DNA of 64,000 bases from assembly GCF_003313465.1 (NCBI RefSeq), contig NZ_KZ845663.1:62001-126000 (forward strand). Reading direction: 5' to 3'. Shown piece after piece: positions 17,561 through 27,913 of the stretch (its first letter is position 1; every line of letters begins with the position of its first letter). This stretch comes from Thermoflavimicrobium daqui. GTDB taxonomy: Bacteria > Bacillota > Bacilli > Thermoactinomycetales > Thermoactinomycetaceae. Position numbers and translations under genes: made by a program. The notes under the pieces are model-generated. The model saw nothing but the letters and a program-made list of their open reading frames with translations. It made no database searches and was not told the DNA's origin.

Positions 17561-19243
17561 TTAGACTTTCTTCCTAACAAGTTCTGCCATCCGTAGCATT
17601 TCTGTAGCATGTTGATGTGTGGTTTGGGTTAACACAGCTCCTCCCAGCATACGAGCCAGCTCATTTGTTCTCCCTTCAAAATCCAAAAGATTTACTTGTG
17701 TTCGTGTTTTTCCTGCTTGTGTTTCTTTGGAAATATAAAAATGATGGTCTGCCATACATGCCACTTGAGGTAGATGGGTTACACATAGTACTTGATTATG
17801 TTTGGAGACAACAGCAATTTTTTCGGCAATTGCTTGGGCTGCTCTACCACTTACACCTGTATCAATTTCATCAAACACGAGTGTATGGATCTGATTAATA
17901 TCTGTAAAAATACACTTTAAAGCAAGCATAATTCGAGAAAGCTCACCACCTGAGGCAACTTTTGCCAATGGACGAAGTGGTTCACCTGGATTAGGAGCGA
18001 TCTGAAATTCAATCTGGTCTTGTCCTATTGAAGAAAGAGTAGATGATGATTCAAAAGCTACATGAAAAATGGTTGATCTCATATTTAAGTCGGCTAATTC
18101 CTGTTCGACTCTGTTCTCTAATTGACTTGCTGCTTTTTTTCGTAAAGCTGTTAACTGATCTGCCAATTCTAATAGCTGCTTTTTAAGCTGCTCACTTTTT
18201 TTTAATAATTGATCTTCAACCCATTCTCGTTCGGTTAGCTCTTCTATTTCTTGCTCCACTTTAGCTTGAAAGGCTAAAATGTCTTCAATCGATGATCCGT
18301 ACTTTCGTTTGAGCTGCTTAATCAAATGCATTCGCTCTTCGATTTCACCTAGTCTTTTTGGATCAAATTCCAATTCATCACGATATTTTCCTATCTGGTG
18401 AATGGATTCTTCCAATTGGTAGTAAGATGACTGCATTAATTCATATACCGAGGCTAAACGCTCATCCAATGAAAGGATATCCTCGATATGAAATAATGCT
18501 TTTTGAATTAAATCCAGCCCTTGATGATCTCCATACAATAAGTGATAGGCTCGAGATGCATTGTTCAACAGTTTTTCAGCATATGATAAACGGTTTCGTT
18601 CTTGTTCTAATTCAAGGTCTTCTCCTTCAACCAGATTCGCTTGTTCGATTTCTTCTTTTTGAAATGCAAGCAAATCCAACCGGTGTTCTAACTCCTGTTG
18701 ATTGGTACGGAAGCGTGCTAACTCTTTTTCAACTTGCTGATACTCTGCAAAAATTTGACTATACTGATGGCGAATGGTTAATAATTCAGTCCCTGCAAAC
18801 GAGTCCAGCCATTCAACATGTTCATCGTTATCGAGTAATGATTGATGTTCATGCTGACCGTGAATGTCTATTAACTTTTTACCAATTTGCCGAAGCATAA
18901 ATAAGGTGACGATTCGCCCATTGATCCGGCAAATACTTTTACCACTCGCTGCTATCTCACGCCGAATCAACAATGTTTCATCACATTCTAAACCCCATTC
19001 GATTAAAAGCGGATGTACTGGGTGAGTAGGTGAGAGTTCAAATAAGGCTTCAATTTCTGCTTTATCGGCACCATAGCGAACAAACTCAGATGAAGCTCGT
19101 CCTCCCAAAATTAATCCTAATGCATCAATGAGAATGGACTTTCCCGCACCGGTTTCCCCTGTAAGTACATGAAACCCATCTGAAAATGATAAATGAACCT
19201 CTTCCATAATAGCAAATTGGTGTATAGACAACTCCCGTAACAT
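17561..19243 (-). CDS. recN: DNA repair protein RecN
   Basis: SMC-like ATPase acting early in double-strand break repair. The 560-residue protein has Walker A TGETGAGKSILIDAL at about residues 28-42. Long coiled-coil arms with many QLEELxx heptads occupy about 155-360. The C-terminal half-site contains ASGGELSRIMLALK and VFDEIDTGVSGRAAQAIAEK. ATG at 19243 with TAGGAG upstream. It lies 11 bp after argR, in the conserved argR-recN pair. Confidence 0.96.
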   Translation of the reverse strand: MLRELSIHQFAIMEEVHLSFSDGFHVLTGETGAGKSILIDALGLILGGRASSEFVRYGADKAEIEALFELSPTHPVHPLLIEWGLECDETLLIRREIAASGKSICRINGRIVTLFMLRQIGKKLIDIHGQHEHQSLLDNDEHVEWLDSFAGTELLTIRHQYSQIFAEYQQVEKELARFRTNQQELEHRLDLLAFQKEEIEQANLVEGEDLELEQERNRLSYAEKLLNNASRAYHLLYGDHQGLDLIQKALFHIEDILSLDERLASVYELMQSSYYQLEESIHQIGKYRDELEFDPKRLGEIEERMHLIKQLKRKYGSSIEDILAFQAKVEQEIEELTEREWVEDQLLKKSEQLKKQLLELADQLTALRKKAASQLENRVEQELADLNMRSTIFHVAFESSSTLSSIGQDQIEFQIAPNPGEPLRPLAKVASGGELSRIMLALKCIFTDINQIHTLVFDEIDTGVSGRAAQAIAEKIAVVSKHNQVLCVTHLPQVACMADHHFYISKETQAGKTRTQVNLLDFEGRTNELARMLGGAVLTQTTHQHATEMLRMAELVRKKV

Positions 19244-19254
19244 CGTATCTACTC

Positions 19255-19701
19255 CTAAAGCATATCAATAAAGCGTTGTGATATATCTGCTGTAATTTCT
19301 TTACTTCGGCATACAACTAAAATCGCATCGTCACCTGCAAGTGTGCCTATAATTTCATCCCAATCCAAATTATCGATTAGAGCAGCAACTGCATGTGCAT
19401 TTCCAGGCAAGGTTTTAATAACAATTTGATTTTCTGCATGATTTAATCCAACAAATGATTCTTGTAACATGCGTTTCAATTTTTGAAGTGGATTAAAGCG
19501 CCGATCCGCTGGAAGAGAATATTTATAAGTACCATGGTTTGTAGGCACTTTAACTAAATGCAATTCTTTAATATCCCGAGAAACAGTAGCCTGCGTCACA
19601 TTATATCCGGCCTGTTTTAACTCATCAACTAGTTCATCCTGTGTTTCAATATCTTTACTGGTAATAATCTCACGAATTTTTATATGTCGTTGAGCTTTCA
19701 T
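19255..19701 (-). CDS. argR: Arginine repressor/activator ArgR (AhrC)
   Basis: Arginine-responsive regulator of arginine synthesis and breakdown. The 148-residue protein has a winged-helix N-terminal domain (residues 1-70, with [19 protein letters not shown]). The C-terminal hexamerisation and arginine-binding domain carries the [15 protein letters not shown] motif. It sits 20 bp after nadK and 11 bp before recN, likely in one operon with them. Confidence 0.96.
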   Translation of the reverse strand: MKAQRHIKIREIITSKDIETQDELVDELKQAGYNVTQATVSRDIKELHLVKVPTNHGTYKYSLPADRRFNPLQKLKRMLQESFVGLNHAENQIVIKTLPGNAHAVAALIDNLDWDEIIGTLAGDDAILVVCRSKEITADISQRFIDML

Positions 19702-19721
19702 CTTAAAATCATCTCTCCTTT

Positions 19722-20579
19722 CTATTTATTTTCTCCGTGCAGCTTTTTTCTTACTACTTCAAAGAACGAGCGTTCTTTCCACTTAATTAACTGTGTATTA
19801 TAAGAAGACGCTTGTACGCGAATAATGTCTTCTGATTGTAATGAAAAACCAACTTGTCCATCAATGGTTAAGCTCATCTCATTATGTTTTGCAGACACTT
19901 GAACTTCAAGAGTACAATCTTTGGGTAAAACCATCGGTCTTGATGTTAGGGTATGCGGGCAGATCGGTGTTAGCAATATCGTTTGTATTCCAGGCCAAAC
20001 AATGGGGCCACCACAAGAAAGCGAGTAAGCGGTAGATCCTGTAGGTGTAGATATGATCACACCATCCCCAGAGTAGGCTCCTAAGTATAGCCCATCCATG
20101 TAGACTGTACAAGTTACCATTCGACTAAAGGAACCTTTGGCAATCCCTACATCATTTAACGCGATTCCTCTTTCAATCACTTTACCATTACGCAATAATT
20201 CAGCTTGAAGCATCAAACGCTTTTCAATACAATAATCTTCTTTTAAAATCCTATCAACCGCAGTGGATAAGTCACTCGGTTCCGCTTCAGATAAAAAACC
20301 CAAATTCCCGACGTTAATACCTAAAATAGGCAAGTCATATTTTGCTAGTTTGCGTGCAATTCCAAGTAAGGTCCCATCTCCTCCTAAAACGAAGACAACA
20401 TCCACTTTATCCGAAAACTCAGAAAGCGGTATGCTAGCATCCGTGTGGCCAAGTTGCTCAGCCATCCGCTGTTCAAGGAAAAACGGAACTTCTTTTTTCT
20501 GAAGCAACTGAATTAAGTGGCAAGCGGCTGAGTAAGCATGAAGCTTACTTAAATTCATGGTAATACCAACTGTTTTCAA
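19722..20579 (-). CDS. nadK: NAD kinase
   Basis: Phosphorylates NAD to NADP. The 285-residue protein has the GGDGT motif in [15 protein letters not shown] (about residues 62-76), NxxGFL in [14 protein letters not shown], and the NAD-binding [24 protein letters not shown]. The frame starts with TTG at 20579, 6 nt after GAGGTGGG; no ATG with a better site exists. In B. subtilis this locus has no nadK between yqxC and ahrC, but other Bacillales do. Confidence 0.95.
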   Translation of the reverse strand: MKTVGITMNLSKLHAYSAACHLIQLLQKKEVPFFLEQRMAEQLGHTDASIPLSEFSDKVDVVFVLGGDGTLLGIARKLAKYDLPILGINVGNLGFLSEAEPSDLSTAVDRILKEDYCIEKRLMLQAELLRNGKVIERGIALNDVGIAKGSFSRMVTCTVYMDGLYLGAYSGDGVIISTPTGSTAYSLSCGGPIVWPGIQTILLTPICPHTLTSRPMVLPKDCTLEVQVSAKHNEMSLTIDGQVGFSLQSEDIIRVQASSYNTQLIKWKERSFFEVVRKKLHGENK

Positions 20580-20604
20580 GTAAGTCCCACCTCATTATGA
20601 CTTG

Positions 20605-21150
20605 TCATCCTATTTGATAGATCAATAGGCCTAATACTATCCCTACCATTCCAGCAAATACATAGCCAGAAATTGGCTTCGATTTTTTTTGGCATTTCAT
20701 CGTCGGTACGACAAAATCAATCAATTTGATACTACCTTTTTCTTTATCAACATACAAGATACCAGCAGGTTCAAATAATAAGTAGTATATCAAAAAATAG
20801 TCTCGTAAGGCTGCTCCAGACATTCGCAGAGGCTTTCTTTCCCTAGCAATTAAGACGAGGTAAATATCTTCTTCGTCACATGCAAGATAATCCACGTATA
20901 GTCTACTTTGATATAACTCCCCGTCCGCTCCGATTTCGAGTGGTACTTTTATCTTTTCGTCCATAACTTCATAACCATGACTCCGTAAAATATCGGCTAC
21001 TTTTCCAGTAATAGGAATCGATTCTGATTCTTCATTTTTAGGAGATAGTCTTTCCTTCAAACGTGAAAAAGGGAATACTTTCCGCAACATGAAATAAATG
21101 ATGACTCCGATTAATAGATAAAGAACTAAGGTATCTCCTAGCTGAGACAT
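20605..21150 (-). CDS. Unknown protein with a transmembrane helix at each end
   Basis: A 181-residue protein that I do not recognise. Residues 8-26 (LVLYLLIGVIIYFMLRKVF) and 162-179 are hydrophobic helices. The middle is a soluble alpha/beta-looking domain of about 120 residues, including YEVMDEKIKVPLEIGADG and ALRDYFLIYYLLFEPAGILY. That middle part resembles nuclease-like or sensor folds only vaguely, and no catalytic residues are recognised. ATG at 21150 follows AAAAGGAGGG. It lies between tlyA and nadK, in a part of the chromosome that is otherwise standard, and 25 bp before nadK, so it is probably co-expressed with nadK-argR-recN. Confidence 0.75.
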   Translation of the reverse strand: MSQLGDTLVLYLLIGVIIYFMLRKVFPFSRLKERLSPKNEESESIPITGKVADILRSHGYEVMDEKIKVPLEIGADGELYQSRLYVDYLACDEEDIYLVLIARERKPLRMSGAALRDYFLIYYLLFEPAGILYVDKEKGSIKLIDFVVPTMKCQKKSKPISGYVFAGMVGIVLGLLIYQIG

Positions 21151-21265
21151 CCTTCTCCCTCCTTTTATCTATTTATTCGCAGTCATACATAAGAAACCTT
21201 TTTACTTGGAAGTTGCCCTCTTATCCGCTATTTATCGTTTCCTTACTCACACCGACTTTATATAA

Positions 21266-22090
21266 TTACTTAAAACGAGCATGAGCATCCTGAACCACTT
21301 GTGGAATTTTTAGTTTCCAATCAACTTGACTTGGCTCTCCTAAAAGTAAATAGCTTAAAAACTCAATATTTCCTTCTCCTCCTTGTATAGGTGAAGGTGC
21401 AAGTGCTTGTAAGCCAAAACCTTGGTCACTCGCTAACTCCACAAAACGCTCAAGTACTTGCTGATGAACCGATGGATCTTTGACAATCCCTTTCTTCCCT
21501 ACTTGTTCCTTTCCCGCTTCAAACTGCGGTTTTATAAGCGCAACCACTTCTCCCCCTGCTATGAGTAGCTTTTTTAATGTAGGAAGAATATGGGATAAAG
21601 AGATAAAAGACACATCAATTGTCGCTATATTTGGCATTTCCCCAGAGAGATTTTCTGGCTCCAAATAACGAAAGTTAGTCCGTTCCATCACCACAACACG
21701 ATCATCTTGGCGTAACTTCCATGCAAGCTGTCCATAGCCGACATCAATGGCGTAAACTTGCTTAACCCCATGTTGCAATGCACAATCTGTAAAGCCTCCT
21801 GTAGAAGCTCCAATATCTAACATGATCTTTCCCTGTAGATTCACGTCAAACACTTTAATAGCTTCTTCGAGTTTCAAACCGCCACGGCTAACATAGGGAT
21901 GAAGTTTACCTTTTACTTCAATCGAAGCGCTCAACAGAACTTTCGTTCCAGCTTTGTCTATACGCTCTTGATTCACAAAAACTAACCCTGCCATAATAGA
22001 ACGCCGGGCTTGCTCCCGGCTTGTAAAATAACCTTTATTTACTAATAAAACATCTAATCTTTCTTTCTCCACAGTCATCCACTTTCCCAT
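21266..22090 (-). CDS. tlyA: TlyA-family rRNA 2'-O-methyltransferase (YqxC)
   Basis: The 274-residue protein has an N-terminal S4 RNA-binding domain (about 7-70, ERLDVLLVNKGYFTSREQARR...VFVNQERIDKAGTKV). A FtsJ-like methyltransferase domain follows, with the SAM motif MLDIGASTGGFTDCALQHG and VDVGYGQLAWKLR. Family members methylate rRNA and are often labelled haemolysins. The dxs stop and this ATG overlap as TAATG, supporting translational coupling and the start at 22090; an internal ATG at 22075 is possible. Confidence 0.93.
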   Translation of the reverse strand: MGKWMTVEKERLDVLLVNKGYFTSREQARRSIMAGLVFVNQERIDKAGTKVLLSASIEVKGKLHPYVSRGGLKLEEAIKVFDVNLQGKIMLDIGASTGGFTDCALQHGVKQVYAIDVGYGQLAWKLRQDDRVVVMERTNFRYLEPENLSGEMPNIATIDVSFISLSHILPTLKKLLIAGGEVVALIKPQFEAGKEQVGKKGIVKDPSVHQQVLERFVELASDQGFGLQALAPSPIQGGEGNIEFLSYLLLGEPSQVDWKLKIPQVVQDAHARFK

Positions 22091-23985
22091 TATAAGACTT
22101 CGACTTTGGATCGGGCTAAGGACTCCATCACTGATTCAGCGATCTTTTCTGGAGTAAGTCCTACTTCATTACGTTGTTCATCAATGGATCCATGTTCAAC
22201 AAAATAATCAGGAATTCCAAGTAACCTTACATTCATATCTGAAATTCCGTGTCCAGCATAAAATTCCAAAACAGCGCTGCCAAAGCCACCTTTCATACTT
22301 CCTTCTTCAATCGTAAATATAGGTAATTTTTCTTGGCTTAATTTAAATAACATTTCTTCATCCAATGGCTTAACAAAGCGCATGTTGACGACACGTGCAT
22401 CAATCCCTTGCTTTGCCAGAATTTCTGCTGCTAATTGTGAAGTATGAACCATCGTTCCCAAAGCTAACAATACAACATCATTTCCTGAACGGATTATTTC
22501 AGATTTTCCAAGGGGAAGCAAGTGAAAATCAGAGTCCATCTCTACACCCAAACCTGCACTTTTGGAGTAACGCAGTGCGATAGGACCTTGATCGTATTGA
22601 ATTGCCGTATATAACATATGTTGCAACTCATTTTCATCTTTTGGCATCATTACAACCATATTCGGTTGGGCACGTAAAAAACCAATATCAAAAACTCCTT
22701 GGTGAGTTTCACCATCATCTCCAACAAAGCCAGCTCGATCAACTGCAAATACGACATTTAAGTTTTGACGACATACATCATGAACCAATTGGTCATATCC
22801 ACGTTGTAAAAAAGTTGAATAAATAGCGAGCACTGGCTTAACTCCTTGTGTAGCTAACCCCGCAGCAAAGGTTGTAGCATGTTGCTCTGCTATGCCTACA
22901 TCAAAACAGCGATCTGGAAACTTTTCTTGAAACTTTTCGAGTTTTGATCCAGTAATCATCGCTGGAGTAATTGCTACAATTCGTGAGTCTTCTTCAGCTA
23001 GACGTACAAGTGTATTTCCAAAAACTGCTGGATAGGTTGGGGCAGTGTTTGCCTTCTTCTTAAACGCACCGGACTCGATTTTATAAGTGCCTACACCATG
23101 ATAAACAACAGAGTCTTCCTCTGCTGGCTTATAGCCTTGCCCTTTTCTGGTTACAGCATGAACTAACACAGGTCCTTTCGTTCTACCAGCTTGGCGTAAA
23201 CTCTTTAAGAGTTCAGGAATATTATGCCCATCGATAGGCCCTAAATAAGTAAAACCTAGAGTTTCAAAGAATACTCCCGAAACCAATAAAAACTTGATAC
23301 TGTCTTTTACACGCTCAAGTGTTTTGGCAAAAGGCTCACCTAAAGCAGGAATTTTCTTTAATAGCTGTTCTATTTCCTCTTTCATCTTATGATAATGACG
23401 ATGTGTGCGGAGACGCCCCAAATAATTATGAAGAGCTCCCACGTTCGGGCTAATAGACATTTCATTATCATTTAGAACTACGATCAGATCCTTTTTTTCT
23501 TCACCAATATGATTTAACGCTTCTAGGGCCATTCCTCCAGTAAGAGCTCCATCTCCAATAATGGCGATCACCTTATGGTCTTCACCTAAAAGGTCACGTG
23601 CCGCAGCCATTCCCATGGCTCCTGATAGTGACGTACTGCTATGGCCTGTTTCCCAACAATCATGTTCACTTTCACTTCGCTTTGGAAACCCACACAGGCC
23701 TTTATACTGTCGAAGAGTTGGAAAAAGATGGCGACGACCTGTTAATATTTTATGCACATAAGCTTGATGACCTACATCCCACAAAAACTTATCTCTTGGG
23801 CTATTGAATAAATAATGTAAAGCAATAGTTAATTCTACAACCCCTAGGTTCGATGCTAAATGACCACCTGTTACCGAAAGGCTTTCTATTAAAAATGTAC
23901 GAATTTCTTCAGACAGCTTCGGGAGCTCTTCTGTTGATAACTTCTTCAAATCATCTGGAGAGTTAATCTGCTCGAGGAGCACCAA
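22090..23985 (-). CDS. dxs: 1-deoxy-D-xylulose-5-phosphate synthase
   Basis: First enzyme of the MEP isoprenoid pathway, condensing pyruvate and glyceraldehyde 3-phosphate with TPP. The 631-residue protein has [17 protein letters not shown], the TPP motif [35 protein letters not shown], and the transketolase-like [15 protein letters not shown] and [11 protein letters not shown]. Start is TTG at 23985 (or the GTG next to it) behind GAGGCGG. It is followed by tlyA. ispA, for the next prenyl step, lies upstream across a 740-bp gap. Confidence 0.96.
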   Translation of the reverse strand: MVLLEQINSPDDLKKLSTEELPKLSEEIRTFLIESLSVTGGHLASNLGVVELTIALHYLFNSPRDKFLWDVGHQAYVHKILTGRRHLFPTLRQYKGLCGFPKRSESEHDCWETGHSSTSLSGAMGMAAARDLLGEDHKVIAIIGDGALTGGMALEALNHIGEEKKDLIVVLNDNEMSISPNVGALHNYLGRLRTHRHYHKMKEEIEQLLKKIPALGEPFAKTLERVKDSIKFLLVSGVFFETLGFTYLGPIDGHNIPELLKSLRQAGRTKGPVLVHAVTRKGQGYKPAEEDSVVYHGVGTYKIESGAFKKKANTAPTYPAVFGNTLVRLAEEDSRIVAITPAMITGSKLEKFQEKFPDRCFDVGIAEQHATTFAAGLATQGVKPVLAIYSTFLQRGYDQLVHDVCRQNLNVVFAVDRAGFVGDDGETHQGVFDIGFLRAQPNMVVMMPKDENELQHMLYTAIQYDQGPIALRYSKSAGLGVEMDSDFHLLPLGKSEIIRSGNDVVLLALGTMVHTSQLAAEILAKQGIDARVVNMRFVKPLDEEMLFKLSQEKLPIFTIEEGSMKGGFGSAVLEFYAGHGISDMNVRLLGIPDYFVEHGSIDEQRNEVGLTPEKIAESVMESLARSKVEVL

Positions 23986-24725
23986 GACCGCCTCGCTTTC
24001 TTTTTCTTTTTTTTACCGGAAACAACTATGTTTTGTCTATTATATACAAAGTCATAAATCTTTACTGCTTTGATCTATTCATTCGAAAACAAACCATCAT
24101 TTCCATCCTTTGAACTACGATTTTCACAACTTTCATCACATCGTTACAAAAATTCGCAAATTACCTTTCCCATTTTTCAAATTTGCAAAATTTGCATGAT
24201 GAGTATAACTGAAAACTTCATGTGTGTAAAAAATATCTCTTTAACAAAAATCAGGATACCAAATAATCCAATGATAAAAGTTATATCATTTGTAATAAAT
24301 AAATGGTAAATCGAATTATGAGCTGCACGGTTAAAATAATATCATAGTCTGTATTTATCTCAATGACTTTCGTTAAATTTGCTCCTATGTAATTTCTTCT
24401 TTTTAAACAGAAGGTTTCATCAGAAAAATGCCGGTCAAATCTGACCGGTAGACTGCTTTGATCGGCTATGTAATTCCTTCGTAACAACCAAGACTGAGTG
24501 ATCCAACAAATAAAGTTCATTTCTAACCATTCTTAAATAATAATAGTGAAGTTTCCTTAACCATCATTTAGCATAATAACTATACGATTAGGGAAATTTT
24601 TTAGATAAAAATAAATAAAGCAGTCATATTCATAACGAAATCCTTATTTGTTCCTCATTTTAAGAAGGGATCTATAAAAAGTAATTTTATTATAGCATAA
24701 CCGTATTATATTATATACAAATAAC
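23986..24725. other. 740-bp AT-rich gap between ispA and dxs
   Basis: No coding frame looks real; a 79-codon frame on the minus strand (24281-24520) has no ribosome binding site and random-looking composition. The gap contains one terminator for ispA and must contain the dxs promoter. The motif CTATGTAATT, followed by CCTTC or TCTTC, occurs twice, near 24386 and 24466. Confidence 0.5.
24422..24448 (-). terminator. Terminator downstream of ispA
   Basis: CCGGTCA (24431-24437) and TGACCGG (24442-24448) form a perfect 7-bp GC-rich stem with a 4-nt loop, followed leftwards by ATTTTTC. It lies 280 bp past ispA. Confidence 0.7.
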
Positions 24726-25622
24726 TTATCTATCTCTTAAAATGAGATAATCTGCAATTTCTAACAGTCTTTGGGGCTTTAGCTCAGGAAATCCTATGAT
24801 TTTCTCCTTCGCTTCCTTAATACATAATGATAGTTTCTGCTTTGCCTCTTCAAGTCCAAGTAGTACAGGATAAGTTGACTTATGATTTTCTTGATCACTA
24901 CCTACAGGCTTCCCTAGTTTTGATTGGTCTCCAATCACATCTAAAATATCATCTTGAATTTGAAACGCCAGCCCTAAGCCATACCCGAACTCAGTTAATC
25001 CCTGTAAAGTAGACTGATTCGCACCAGCAATATAAGCACCCATTCGTATAGCATAAACCATTAGATCGCCTGTTTTCAAACGATGAATATTTTCTAATTC
25101 AGACAAAGAAATTTTTTGATTTTCACTCTGCAAATCATATACCTGACCCGCAATCATCCCTCTGGCTCCCGCAAACCTTGCGCCTTCTTCAATCATCGTT
25201 AAAGCGATCGCTGCTGAAAGCTGTGTTTCTTTCGCCCCTTTTGCTATTAAACCGAATGCCTCTGTTAATAAAGCATCTCCAGCCAAAATTGCCGTACCTT
25301 CACTAAATTTTTTATGATTTGTCAATTTGCCACGTCGATAATCATCATTATCCATACTAGGTAAATCATCATGGATTAAGGAATACGTATGAATCATTTC
25401 AATCGCACAAGCAAAAGGAAACGCTTTTTCTGTATCTCCATTTAATGCTTCGACAGTGGCCAAAACTAAAACAGGACGAATTCTTTTACCTCCCGCCAAT
25501 AATGAGTACTTCATGGATTCACGAAGAAGAACAGGCACTCCTGCTAATTGATCAATAACCTGTTCTAGTTTTTCATCAATCTGTTTTGCTTTTTCTTTAA
25601 TATAATCTAACGTCATCTGCAC
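24726..25622 (-). CDS. ispA: Farnesyl diphosphate synthase (polyprenyl synthetase)
   Basis: Makes C15 farnesyl diphosphate from IPP and DMAPP/GPP. The 298-residue protein has GGKRIRPVLVLA, the first aspartate-rich motif HDDLPSMDNDDYRRGK (DDxxxxD, bacterial type I FPP synthase), and the second, FQIQDDILDVIGD. Start is GTG at 25622 overlapping the xseB stop (TAGTG); an ATG at 25616 is equally possible. AGGAGG lies inside the end of xseB. It is the third gene of xseA-xseB-ispA. Confidence 0.95.
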   Translation of the reverse strand: MQMTLDYIKEKAKQIDEKLEQVIDQLAGVPVLLRESMKYSLLAGGKRIRPVLVLATVEALNGDTEKAFPFACAIEMIHTYSLIHDDLPSMDNDDYRRGKLTNHKKFSEGTAILAGDALLTEAFGLIAKGAKETQLSAAIALTMIEEGARFAGARGMIAGQVYDLQSENQKISLSELENIHRLKTGDLMVYAIRMGAYIAGANQSTLQGLTEFGYGLGLAFQIQDDILDVIGDQSKLGKPVGSDQENHKSTYPVLLGLEEAKQKLSLCIKEAKEKIIGFPELKPQRLLEIADYLILRDR

Positions 25623-25873
25623 TACTCAAGTTCCTCCTCAGATAAAAATGGCTTTCTAATCCATTCACCATTTTCTTGTACCAGCATCTCAATTTGCTGC
25701 TCTGCCCATTCTAGCTTTTGATTGCAAGCTCCTGCTAATTTCATTCCTTCATCGAATAAGCGAATCGCTTCTTCCAGAGGGACATCTCCTTTTTCAAGCA
25801 GACGAACTACCTCTTCAAGTCTTTCTATCGCTTTTTCAAAAGGAAGAGATTCTATTTGATTTTGATCACTCAT
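25622..25873 (-). CDS. xseB: Exodeoxyribonuclease VII small subunit
   Basis: An 83-residue helical protein (FEKAIERLEEVVRLLEKGDVPLEEAIRLFDEGMKL) that binds XseA. I chose ATG at 25873 (MSDQNQIE), which overlaps the end of xseA by 8 bp with GGAGG just upstream. A longer frame back to 25933 would merely run antiparallel to nothing useful inside xseA. Confidence 0.94.
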   Translation of the reverse strand: MSDQNQIESLPFEKAIERLEEVVRLLEKGDVPLEEAIRLFDEGMKLAGACNQKLEWAEQQIEMLVQENGEWIRKPFLSEEELE

Positions 25874-27233
25874 CTTTGTCCTCCTTTGCTCCCCATATTT
25901 GACACTTGAGCTGCCCATCAGATAAACGTACACGAATTAAATCCCCTGGTTGTACTTGCTTAACTGACTGAATCAACTCATCTTGCTTAAAACGATATAC
26001 CAATGAATAGCCTCGCTGCATCACTTTTAGAGGACTTAGCGCGTCAAGCTGATCAATTAATCGCAGATGTTTCCCTTGTTTTTCTTCAACTTGTCGATAG
26101 ATCGCGCGAAACAAGTCTTTCTGTAAATAGGTGAGCCGCTCACGTTGTTTTGATAAAGTGACCTGTGGTTGATAACGTTGTAACTGCTCTCCTAAACGTT
26201 CTAGTAGATGCTGATGAGTCTTTAGTCTTTTTTCTATCGCTTTAGTTAAATCACTGTGTAGATAGTCAATCCGCTGTGTATATTGCTCTAAGCGTGCACG
26301 AGGCTGCTGAAAGATCGGACGGCTTAATAATTGTCTTACACGATCTCTCCATAAGCTTATCATAGTCGTTTGTATATGAATTAGCCTTTTTTGTAAAGAG
26401 GTAACCTTTTCTTTTAATTCTTCCAGATGAGGGACAGCCAATTCAGCAGCGGCAGTAGGGGTTGCTGCACGAAGATCAGCCACAAAGTCGCTTAAGGTAA
26501 AATCGGTTTCATGTCCAACTGCTGAAATAACAGGGATTTCTGATTCGAAAATACTGCGAACCACAATTTCTTCGTTGAAAGCCCACAGTTCTTCCATTGA
26601 GCCCCCACCACGTCCTACAATGAGAACTTCAGCCTCTTTCAATTGATTCATCATCGCAATGGCCTTCGCTACCTCTTTAGCGGCAGTTTTCCCTTGGACA
26701 GAAACAGGGAAAAGAAGTACATGAACCAAAGGATAACGTCTTTTTATTGTGGTGATAATATCGCGAATCGCTGCTCCACTTGCAGAAGTAATTACACCAA
26801 TTTTATACGGGTAGCTAGGTAATTCCTTCTTTTTTGTTGGATCAAAGAGACCTTCTTCCTCCAATTGCTCTTTAAGACGTGCAAAAGCAACATATAAATC
26901 ACCTACACCATGTAGGCTAAGATCATGAATATATAATTGGACTTGACCATCTCTTTCATAAACCGATAGCTTTCCTTTTGCCACCACACGATCACCATTT
27001 TTCGGTGTAAAGCGTAGTCGCCGATTATAACCAGCAAACATGACTGCTTTCAGTTGTGTTTGTTCGTCCTTTAAAGAAAAATACATATGGCCACTTCGTA
27101 TGTGATGAGTGAAGTTTGTAATTTCTCCTTCTACCCAAACTTTTTGTAATTGATCATCCAACTCTAACGTACCACGAAGATAGTTAACCAGTTTCGATAC
27201 AGACCAAGGTTCTCTCTCTATATCTATATTCAT
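25866..27233 (-). CDS. xseA: Exodeoxyribonuclease VII large subunit
   Basis: Nuclease subunit degrading single-stranded DNA. The 455-residue protein has an N-terminal OB fold (about 10-105, SVSKLVNYLRGTLELDDQLQKVWVEGEITNF in part). The catalytic domain follows, with IGVITSASGAAIRDI, GRGGGSMEELWAFN and PVISAVGHETDFTLSD-V-D-RA-TPTAAAE blocks. Long coiled-coil arms run from about 265 to 400. It heads the xseA-xseB-ispA group. folD, which normally lies between nusB and xseA, is missing here. Confidence 0.95.
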   Translation of the reverse strand: MNIDIEREPWSVSKLVNYLRGTLELDDQLQKVWVEGEITNFTHHIRSGHMYFSLKDEQTQLKAVMFAGYNRRLRFTPKNGDRVVAKGKLSVYERDGQVQLYIHDLSLHGVGDLYVAFARLKEQLEEEGLFDPTKKKELPSYPYKIGVITSASGAAIRDIITTIKRRYPLVHVLLFPVSVQGKTAAKEVAKAIAMMNQLKEAEVLIVGRGGGSMEELWAFNEEIVVRSIFESEIPVISAVGHETDFTLSDFVADLRAATPTAAAELAVPHLEELKEKVTSLQKRLIHIQTTMISLWRDRVRQLLSRPIFQQPRARLEQYTQRIDYLHSDLTKAIEKRLKTHQHLLERLGEQLQRYQPQVTLSKQRERLTYLQKDLFRAIYRQVEEKQGKHLRLIDQLDALSPLKVMQRGYSLVYRFKQDELIQSVKQVQPGDLIRVRLSDGQLKCQIWGAKEDKDE

Positions 27234-27404
27234 TCTTTTTACTTGTTCCCTTCAGTCTAATATTTATCAATGTATTTACAATCCCACAATGGCTAATGAT
27301 ACGCAAGTGAAAAATTAACTCCATATATCCATTCATTCCGATTTCGATCACATTTATACCTTACCCTCTTATCACTAAAACACTTCCAGCTTTTCTGGTT
27401 ATCT

Positions 27405-27443
27405 ACAAAAAAAGGTGGGAAAATCAAAGATATTTTCGCCACC
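27405..27443 (-). terminator. Terminator of nusB
   Basis: GGTGG and GAAAAT (27414-27424) pair with ATTTTC and CCACC (27432-27443) with one internal mismatch. Leftwards, seven Ts follow. Confidence 0.8.
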
Positions 27444-27453
27444 CCTTACATTT

Positions 27454-27900
27454 TCACTCTGTTTTATCGCTTAGTCTTTCGCCGATGTCTTTGACAATAT
27501 TTCCTAATACACCATTGACAAAACGACTAGACTCTACTCCACTATAGATCTTAGCCAAATCGACAGCTTCATTGATCACCACACCTTTTGGTGTTCTCAC
27601 TTCATAAAGCAATTCATAAATGGCAATTTGTAATATAGCTCGATCCACAACAGATATACGATCTACTGACCAACCACTTTTTAAATAACGTTTGATCAAA
27701 TCATTGATTTGTGACTGATGCTCTTTAATCCCTTCTATCATTCGCAAATAAAATTGGTGAAAAGATCCTGTCAGCTTTTCGCCTCTCTCTTGAATGACCA
27801 GTTCGATATTATCTGGATGAAACTCCAACTGATATAAAGCTTGCAAAACACATTCTCTAACTAAACGGGGACTCATTTCTTCCATTAATTCGCTTTTCAT
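27454..27900 (-). CDS. nusB: Transcription antitermination factor NusB
   Basis: RNA-binding factor of the rRNA antitermination complex. The 148-residue, all-helical protein contains RECVLQALYQLEF at the start, VDRISVVDRAILQIAIYELLY in the middle and KGVVINEAVDLAKIYSGVESSRFVNGVLGNI near the end in several conserved blocks. Start chosen at ATG 27900 (MKSELMEE) with GGAGG 9 nt upstream; the frame is open to 27933 but that part lies in a terminator hairpin. It is separated from the upstream accBC group by that terminator. Confidence 0.94.
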   Translation of the reverse strand: MKSELMEEMSPRLVRECVLQALYQLEFHPDNIELVIQERGEKLTGSFHQFYLRMIEGIKEHQSQINDLIKRYLKSGWSVDRISVVDRAILQIAIYELLYEVRTPKGVVINEAVDLAKIYSGVESSRFVNGVLGNIVKDIGERLSDKTE

Positions 27901-27913
27901 CGACTCTTTCCTC

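Noticed and set aside
24281-24520. 79-codon minus-strand frame in the ispA-dxs gap
   Set aside because: Contains the ispA terminator, has no ribosome binding site and reads like noise.
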